Assembly: GCF_014889545.1 (NCBI RefSeq)
Contig: NZ_QKOF01000006.1
Span: 1-64,000, forward strand
Length of the DNA: 64,000 nt
Direction of reading: 5' to 3'
Origin: Methanothermobacter thermautotrophicus
GTDB taxonomy: Archaea > Methanobacteriota > Methanobacteria > Methanobacteriales > Methanothermobacteraceae
A program made the translations under genes and the position numbers. Of this stretch, positions 58,691 to 64,000 are shown piece by piece (the stretch's first letter is position 1; each line of letters begins with the position of its first letter). The notes below the pieces were generated by a model. The model made no database searches. It saw only the letters and a program-made list of their open reading frames with translations, and had not been told where the DNA came from.

Positions 58691-59127
58691 TTCTCCCTCT
58701 CCAGCCGGTAGTTTGTCACGGATTTTGCAAGTACACCTGCAATGAGTGCAAGTACAATGAAGGGGTCTACGTGGGGCTTTCCCTGCAGGGAGCTTGAGAT
58801 GAGTTCTATGAATACTCCAATTACAAGCACTGGCATCATGGCCCATGCGGCGTTTCTTTCTGCTATGGCCTCATGGAGGTATTCCCTCTCATCCCTTTTC
58901 ACCTTCCACATAACATCAAACATGTCCAGGAAGAGGAATGCAAGCCAGGCACCTGTCACATACATCCTTGTGGTGGTGTTGAGGGGGAGCAGCTGGATCC
59001 CAACAAGGAGGATGAGTACGCATGCAAGGTATACTGCACCCTGCCAGGTTTTTATTGAGACCCCCCAGCCACCATACTTTCTTCTACCGAACCATTGGGG
59101 TCTTGCTATTATCAAAACAATCACCAT
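58687..59127 (-). CDS. Small membrane protein (DUF2178-like) paired with HTH regulator
   Basis: A 146-residue protein with four hydrophobic segments (about 31-47, 55-70, 94-112 and 121-135). This layout and the coupled XRE gene match the DUF2178-type pair common in archaea; function unknown. An AT-rich TATA element on the minus strand (59145-59157) lies about 25 bases before the ATG, so the mRNA may be leaderless. A TTG at 59115 behind GGTGAT is an alternative start. Confidence 0.7.
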   Translation of the reverse strand: MVIVLIIARPQWFGRRKYGGWGVSIKTWQGAVYLACVLILLVGIQLLPLNTTTRMYVTGAWLAFLFLDMFDVMWKVKRDEREYLHEAIAERNAAWAMMPVLVIGVFIELISSSLQGKPHVDPFIVLALIAGVLAKSVTNYRLEREN

Positions 59128-59188
59128 GTAAAAAATAGTTTACATAATATTTATAGTTTTCTACTGAATGTGCTGATAAAGGCCAGGT

Positions 59189-60010
59189 TCAGGAAGACCC
59201 TGAAAGATCCTCTATGTGCTCTGCTATTTCAAGTATCTCCTCGGGTCTCAGCTGAAAGACCCTCTTCTCCAGTATTTCAGCTGGAATACTCTGCAGAACT
59301 TCATGGAAGCTCAGATCAGTCTTTATTTCATGGAATGATTCTCTAAGGGATTTTGAGGCTTTCTTCTTCCTGTGCTGAAAGAGTGCACGGCATACATCCT
59401 CGAGGAATGCCGGTGGCCTGAAACCCGTAGGTTTAAGGGTTACAACTGCAGATTCAACTTTGGGACGGGGGAAGAAACAGCCCGGTTTCAGGTAGTCAAC
59501 TATTTCAACCTCTGCAAGGAAGTGCACCATGACAGAAAGCCTTGAATAATCCCGTGTACCGGGCTCTGCAACCATCCTCCTTGCAAATTCCTTCTGGTAC
59601 ATGAGAACAGCGAGTTCAAAGTCATGTTCCAGAAGCCTGAAGGTTATGGGGGAGGATATCTGGTAGGGGAGGTTGGATACTACCTTGTTGAATTCTGGGA
59701 AATCAACTCTAAGGGCATCACCGACCACCACATCAACGTTATCCGTCTGAACCCGGTCCTTCAGGATCCCTGCAATGAAGGGATCACTCTCAATTGCGGT
59801 CACATGACCTGCAAGTTCTGCCATTGGAAGCGTGAGGGTCCCTATGCCCGCTCCTATCTCCAGGACCCTGTCATCCTCCCTGAGGGAAGCGTATTCAAGT
59901 ATGCGCTGCCTTTTCACCTCATCTATGAGGTAGTTCTGGCCGAGGCTCCTTCGAAGCCTCACACCATACTTCCTCAGCACGTTCCTTGTCTCGGTGTAGA
60001 GCCCTGACAT
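59189..60010 (-). CDS. ksgA: 16S rRNA dimethyladenosine transferase
   Basis: A 273-residue KsgA/Dim1 that dimethylates two adjacent adenosines near the 3' end of 16S rRNA. RRSLGQNYLIDEV, VLEIGAGIGTLTLPMAE, SNLPYQISSPI (motif IV) and FPRPKVESAVV are all present. It lies 31 bases behind DUF655 in a translation-related row. Confidence 0.96.
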   Translation of the reverse strand: MSGLYTETRNVLRKYGVRLRRSLGQNYLIDEVKRQRILEYASLREDDRVLEIGAGIGTLTLPMAELAGHVTAIESDPFIAGILKDRVQTDNVDVVVGDALRVDFPEFNKVVSNLPYQISSPITFRLLEHDFELAVLMYQKEFARRMVAEPGTRDYSRLSVMVHFLAEVEIVDYLKPGCFFPRPKVESAVVTLKPTGFRPPAFLEDVCRALFQHRKKKASKSLRESFHEIKTDLSFHEVLQSIPAEILEKRVFQLRPEEILEIAEHIEDLSGSS

Positions 60011-60041
60011 AAAAATAGATTCTAATTTTTAAATTGAAGGA

Positions 60042-60623
60042 TCAGCCCCTCCTCTGCTGGGGCGGTCTCGTGAATATGTTGTACTTACGTTTTCCCCGTT
60101 TGGCGCCCTCAACATCCAGTTCCATGAGGACCCTCCTGACGATGAGTTTAACAGGGTCTGATAGCATGGGGACCCTGTTCTTTATGTCCTCGAAACTTTC
60201 AAAGGGCTTCTCCTCACGGGCCTTGAGAATGTCCCACATGTGCTTTTTACCGATTCCTGGAAGAAGTTCAAGCTGGTGAAGCCTGGTACTTATGGACCCC
60301 GCCTCATTGAAGAACTTTACAAACCTGTCCTCATTTGACTTTATTATCTCCTCAACGACGTAGGGCAGCTCAACCCTGGCAGTGGCTGTGAGTTCATTGT
60401 GACGGAGCCTCCTGTTTATACGGGCGATCTTGTCCCTTTTACCCTTGCCGATGTAGACCTCCTCGTGGATTTCAAGGTCCACGTCCGGCCTTGGTGTTAA
60501 CTCAAGGAGGGTGAACTCATCCTTACCCAGTGCCTGGGCAACAGGCCTCTTCTTGAATGTACCGAACCCTTCGCTCATGTAACCAAGTGGAAGGTAATCC
60601 AGTATGATAGCGTATTCTTCCAT
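60042..60623 (-). CDS. DUF655 family HhH protein
   Basis: A 193-residue archaeal DUF655 protein, of unknown function but regularly found next to ksgA and rpoF. The N-terminus is beta-rich (YAIILDYLPLGYMSEG). A helix-hairpin-helix, LHQLELLPGIGKKHMWDIL, suggests nucleic-acid binding. It ends in a basic tail (GKRKYNIFTRPPQQRRG). A ribosome or rRNA-related role is inferred from neighbours. Confidence 0.85.
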   Translation of the reverse strand: MEEYAIILDYLPLGYMSEGFGTFKKRPVAQALGKDEFTLLELTPRPDVDLEIHEEVYIGKGKRDKIARINRRLRHNELTATARVELPYVVEEIIKSNEDRFVKFFNEAGSISTRLHQLELLPGIGKKHMWDILKAREEKPFESFEDIKNRVPMLSDPVKLIVRRVLMELDVEGAKRGKRKYNIFTRPPQQRRG

Positions 60624-60663
60624 GAAATCACATACTCTAATTTTTTCAGGTCAGATATTATTT

Positions 60664-61005
60664 TTATTCGACCCGGTATTTATCTATTACCTCGAGTATG
60701 CCTGGAAGGTCATTAGCCTTTATGGGAACCCTCTCCTTGGCAAAGATTAAACGAAGGTCGGATATGTCCACGGGCATTATATCCGCAATTTTAACTGCAT
60801 GCCTCCTTTTGATGTTGGGGATATCCATGAGTTCCTCAACCAGCTCCCTGCTCCTTTCGGGGTCAAGCCTTGAAAAGCGGGTTACATGGTCAAGGACAAG
60901 GTTCTGCTCATATGTGAGTTCATGGTCCTCCCCAAATTTTTCAAGGATCTCCTTAACCTCTGCCATAGATACAGGTTCACTTTCCAGAACCTTTTTCCCG
61001 ATCAT
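60664..61005 (-). CDS. rpoF: RNA polymerase subunit F (Rpb4)
   Basis: A 113-residue Rpo4/Rpb4 that with Rpo7 forms the RNA polymerase stalk. Typical are LEKFGEDHELTYEQNLVLDHVTRFSRL and DIPNIKRRHAVKIADIMPVDISDLRLIFAKER. The ATG at 61005 has GAGTGATT upstream; a GTG at 61014 overlaps the L21e stop. Immediately downstream of rpl21e. Confidence 0.93.
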   Translation of the reverse strand: MIGKKVLESEPVSMAEVKEILEKFGEDHELTYEQNLVLDHVTRFSRLDPERSRELVEELMDIPNIKRRHAVKIADIMPVDISDLRLIFAKERVPIKANDLPGILEVIDKYRVE

Positions 61006-61010
61006 GGGAA

Positions 61011-61301
61011 TCACTCTTGCATCTGAAGGTGCTCTGGCCTCACAACAAGCTGTTTATCCTTGTTACCATCCTTCAGGGCAACAACATAGGATTTGCCCAT
61101 CATACCCACAACACGACCTGTTTTACCATGGAATCGCGGGTGTGGCTGGCCCCTGTGAATGCTCGGGTCAATGATGATGTGTACTAGGTCACCCTCATTG
61201 AAGCTCTGTATCTTCCTTGTTATGGGATTGGACCTGCCTGGCCTTTTAACCTTCTGAAGCTTGTATCTTGTTTTACTTCTGAAACCTCTTGATCTTCTCA
61301 T
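61011..61301 (-). CDS. rpl21e: Ribosomal protein L21e
   Basis: A 96-residue L21e of the large subunit: [17 protein letters not shown] at the basic N-terminus and [23 protein letters not shown] in the middle. GGAGG precedes the ATG. A TATA-containing gap of 121 bases (61302-61422) separates it from pus10, so it probably starts the rpl21e-rpoF-DUF655-ksgA unit. Confidence 0.97.
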   Translation of the reverse strand: MRRSRGFRSKTRYKLQKVKRPGRSNPITRKIQSFNEGDLVHIIIDPSIHRGQPHPRFHGKTGRVVGMMGKSYVVALKDGNKDKQLVVRPEHLQMQE

Positions 61302-61422
61302 TCTTTAACCTCCATAAAAAGCCTTCTATGGCTTGTAACAGTCACTAAAACTTTACAAGAATCAGATATCTAAACTTATAAGTTCTCTATTTAATATCTC
61401 CATTAATATATATTTTTCCTTA

Positions 61423-62682
61423 TCACGGGTTCTGTATGGCACCGGGGTTTACCTTTTTTTGATCAATCGCTTCCTGATCTTCATCACCGACCTCAAGGAC
61501 ATCAAGGGCCACGCACCTCGCAGGAACACCCAGAACGCTGCTCACACTTGGATCTGTACGCCCAGAATCCCCTGATATAAGCTCCTTTATATATAGACCC
61601 CCCTCACCCTTTATTATTAACTCAAGGCAGCCATCCAGCCTCTTCCAGGAGATGTCCAGGACCCTCCTCTCCCTGACCATGTCAGCCCTCCGGTGGGAGA
61701 CCCTCACAGGGGTTCGCTGTCTTATGGTGTCAAGTGATCCGAGTTTCTTCAGGTCATCATCGGTGACATTCCCATCCAGTTCAACCAGGGCCCGGTAGAC
61801 CTTGTATCTACTCTGCGATGAGTCCTTCAGTTCAACCTTCCTGTTTCTTGTGGAGAACCTGAGGCCCTCCACCTCAACCATACCCTCTGCCCTGCGGTTA
61901 ACCTCATCCTCAAGGGATTCAGGGTCCAGACTCCTTATCCTTGGCTCCCTTATCTCCAGGACAAAGGGCCTCCCTGTCCCGAGCATCCTGACATCCACAT
62001 CCTCCCTGCCTGAGCCATGGAACCTGGCATCACGGCCCCGGGCGGCCTCCAGGATGGGCCCGGATATGAGCTCCTCCACAGAGGTCGGGTACATCTTACC
62101 GGTGTAATTGCACCTCTCACAGCCCCTCCCCCTGCACTTCCTGCAGGGCCAGCGGGTCTGGGGGATGCCCCTCACCAGCTTGCGGTACCTTCCCTCAAGG
62201 AAGATGGGGTTTATCTGGATCCAGACCCGGATATCCCCTCTGAAGTCCACCATGGCTACCAGGTCGGGCTCCTCAAATTCTGCGCTGCAGCCCAGCAGTT
62301 TGAGGACCCTCTTACCAAGTTCACGGTTGAGGTCCCTTTTAAGGCCCTCACCCTGGATTCCGAGGCGCTTTCTGATCTCATCATCAAGTTCCACCATTTC
62401 AGGGGGCAGCCTTGTACCCACCAGTACCGATGAGTATTCGAGGCCAAGTTCATCCACCCTCTCCTTAATCATCCCTGCGGCATCATCGATCCTATCAAAG
62501 ACGTCGCCACAGATCATGCATGGCCCTGAGAGTTCCAGCGAGAATTCCTTCTTGAGTCTATCACCCCTGAGAAGGTTCCCTGGACCTTCAACAACATCAA
62601 CAAAGTGCCTCCCCAGGCAGTGCAGACATATTCTGGTCTCTGTGATTTCAAGCAGTGCTTCCAGTCTCTTCTGAACATCCAT
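61423..62682 (-). CDS. pus10: tRNA pseudouridine synthase Pus10
   Basis: A 419-residue archaeal Pus10 that makes pseudouridine 54 and 55 in the T arm of tRNA. The N-terminal zinc module is CLHCLGRHF plus CMICGD; a second Cys set is CRKCRGRGCERC. The catalytic Asp is in FHGSGREDVDVRMLG. The ATG at 62682 has GGGGATC upstream; 62712 overlaps the srp54 stop but lacks a site. Confidence 0.92.
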   Translation of the reverse strand: MDVQKRLEALLEITETRICLHCLGRHFVDVVEGPGNLLRGDRLKKEFSLELSGPCMICGDVFDRIDDAAGMIKERVDELGLEYSSVLVGTRLPPEMVELDDEIRKRLGIQGEGLKRDLNRELGKRVLKLLGCSAEFEEPDLVAMVDFRGDIRVWIQINPIFLEGRYRKLVRGIPQTRWPCRKCRGRGCERCNYTGKMYPTSVEELISGPILEAARGRDARFHGSGREDVDVRMLGTGRPFVLEIREPRIRSLDPESLEDEVNRRAEGMVEVEGLRFSTRNRKVELKDSSQSRYKVYRALVELDGNVTDDDLKKLGSLDTIRQRTPVRVSHRRADMVRERRVLDISWKRLDGCLELIIKGEGGLYIKELISGDSGRTDPSVSSVLGVPARCVALDVLEVGDEDQEAIDQKKVNPGAIQNP

Positions 62683-62711
62683 ACTGATCCCCTGATGGTC
62701 TCTGCTTTTCA

Positions 62712-64000
62712 TTATCTCATGAACTGCCTCATGAGCTGGCCCATGGGTCCGCCCATATTTCTCCTTCCAAGCCCCTTCATGGCCTTTTTGGTGACCCTGT
62801 AGTACTTCAGGAGCTCCTTAACGTCCTCGTTTCGCATGCCGGAACCACGGGCTATCCTCTTTATCCTGGAGTGTTTTATGATTTCTGGTTTTTCAAGTTC
62901 CTCCTCTGTCATGGAGTCCATTATTATGAGGTACTTCTTTATGGTCTCCTCTGTCATCCTGCTGGCGTCCTTTGGGAGCTTCCCAATACCTGGCAGCATA
63001 TTCATAACCTGCTGCAGGGGCCCCATCTTACCCATCATCTCAAACTGCACCCTCATATCCTTTAGGGTGAACTTACCTGAGAGTATTGCGTCAAGGGATT
63101 CCTCTGCAATGTCCTCCTCTGAAACCTCCTCCACCTTCTCGAGGAGAGTTCTGAGGTCCCCCATACCCAGGAGACGTGAGATGAACCTTTCGGGATCAAA
63201 GACCTCAAGGTCGTCTATCCTCTCACCGGTCCCTATGAACTTTATGGGGGCACCTATCTCTGCAACGGCCGAGAGGGCCCCACCACCCTTGGCTGAACCA
63301 TCAAGTTTTGTCACAATTATTGAACCTACATCCGTTGCCCCTTTGAATGCAAGGGCCTGTTCCCTTGCCTGCTGACCTATAGTTCCGTCGATTACAAGTA
63401 TGGCCTCATGGGGCTTCACAATGGCTGAAAGTTCCTCCATCTCCCTGAGGAGGTCCTTTTCCTCCTTGTGCCTTCCAGCTGTATCGAAGATTATGACGTC
63501 CTTTTTCTGGAAACTGGCCAGTCCCTTCTCTGCAAGATCAAGGGCGTCCCTGGTCTCTGGGTCGCCGTATATGCTTATATCCTGCCCCTCGGTGTACTGT
63601 TTCAGCTGCTCAAGGGCAGCAGGTCGCCAGGTGTCTGTACAGACCACTCCAACGGTGAAACCCTTCTTGCGGAGGTACCTTGCAAGTTTACCAATGGTTG
63701 TTGTTTTACCGCTGCCCTGAAGTCCGAGGAAGAGTATGCGGTATGGTTTATCATCTATGACAAGTTCATGGCTCTTCTCACCCAGGAGTTTGACCATTTC
63801 CTCGTAGACTATGCTTATGATGTGCTCCTTGGGGGTTATCCCCCTGGGGGGTTCCTCTTTGAGTGCCCGCTCCTCAATCGACTTTGACAGGTTGAATACA
63901 AGTTTTATGTTGACATCGGACTGGATCAGGGCCCTCTGTATATCCTTTATGACCTCCCTGACGACCTCCTCATCAACAATGGTCATCCCTGCCAGCTTTT
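62712..64000 (-). CDS. srp54: Signal recognition particle 54 kDa protein, N-terminus outside window
   Basis: At least 428 codons of SRP54, the GTPase that binds signal sequences on 7S RNA. The frame stays open to the right edge (KLAG before the ATG at 63986), so the true start lies beyond. G1 is [10 protein letters not shown]3 DTAGRHKEE and G4 [10 protein letters not shown]. The M domain has [16 protein letters not shown] and [19 protein letters not shown]. It is immediately followed by pus10. Confidence 0.97.
   Translation of the reverse strand, partial: KLAGMTIVDEEVVREVIKDIQRALIQSDVNIKLVFNLSKSIEERALKEEPPRGITPKEHIISIVYEEMVKLLGEKSHELVIDDKPYRILFLGLQGSGKTTTIGKLARYLRKKGFTVGVVCTDTWRPAALEQLKQYTEGQDISIYGDPETRDALDLAEKGLASFQKKDVIIFDTAGRHKEEKDLLREMEELSAIVKPHEAILVIDGTIGQQAREQALAFKGATDVGSIIVTKLDGSAKGGGALSAVAEIGAPIKFIGTGERIDDLEVFDPERFISRLLGMGDLRTLLEKVEEVSEEDIAEESLDAILSGKFTLKDMRVQFEMMGKMGPLQQVMNMLPGIGKLPKDASRMTEETIKKYLIIMDSMTEEELEKPEIIKHSRIKRIARGSGMRNEDVKELLKYYRVTKKAMKGLGRRNMGGPMGQLMRQFMR

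Noticed and set aside
58481-58846. A 121-residue HTH protein starting at 58846
   Set aside because: The N-terminal Cys/His/Pro-rich part is the shadow of the upstream membrane protein; the TTG at 58690 gives the usual 69 residues.

Overview
The window reads as a contiguous chromosome segment of a thermophilic hydrogenotrophic methanogen of the genus Methanothermobacter. Evidence for this includes HdrA, an F420H2 oxidase (FprA) beside the methanogen-specific regulator MsvR, a dihydromethanopterin-reductase-like flavoprotein beside serine hydroxymethyltransferase, archaeal MAT, RPA, RadA, RpoF, L21e and Pus10. Promoters are archaeal TATA boxes and ribosome sites are of the GGAGGTGAT type. From memory the order matches M. 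thermautotrophicus DeltaH from about MTH1388 down to MTH1321. I could not align it, so the exact strain is open.

Layout. 0-2 kb: leuC-leuD-leuB (minus, leuB cut by the edge). 2.3-6.6 kb: RPA, radA and an AEC-type carrier. 6.8-11 kb: hdrA, then glyA with a flavoprotein/ferredoxin fusion. 11-19 kb: HEAT protein, DUF192, then mat-ileS-purL-polyprenol kinase. 19-22 kb: a three-gene ABC-2 exporter. 22-26.5 kb: moeA, site-2 protease, a 53-residue zinc-ribbon protein and a DUF169/ferredoxin/Hsp20-like operon. 26.6-33 kb: a giant exported CobN-like protein and feoAB. 33-38 kb: a DsrE-type sulfur-relay operon with an Fe-S protein, DUF166/ArsC and an NADH-oxidase-type flavoenzyme. 38-41 kb: the MsvR oxidative-stress locus. 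41-54.8 kb: cbiL, XPD/DinG-like helicase, a frameshifted exported FmdE-like protein, cytoplasmic FmdE, tRNA-Arg, hisF, ogg, GAF protein, cyclophilin, argD, Nudix, lysA and dapF. 57.9-64 kb: methyltransferase, HTH regulator, ksgA, DUF655, rpoF, rpl21e, pus10 and srp54 (cut by the edge).

The most unusual part is 54.8-57.7 kb, a visibly AT-rich island on the minus strand. It holds an exported C39-type cysteine protease whose own C-terminus carries a double-glycine-type leader (LTDEEMKNIKGK) followed by an 80-residue Trp/Tyr/Arg/Cys-rich core, and then a small membrane protein. Behind it lie two shorter cassettes. Each repeats the end of the protease domain and the leader, but has a different core; one is followed by a second, unrelated membrane protein. 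This is the architecture of a bacteriocin or polymorphic-toxin locus with orphan tip/immunity cassettes, with the processing protease and its substrate in one exported chain.

A second theme is the cell surface. The CobN-like protein and the FmdE-like protein share a signal peptide, a low-complexity stalk, an AYEV motif and a C-terminal membrane anchor. The FmdE-like gene is broken by five single-base homopolymer changes. Iron and redox control is visible in the DNA: three DtxR-like 16-bp operators precede feoA, and an MsvR-type TTCG-N8-CGAA site precedes fprA.
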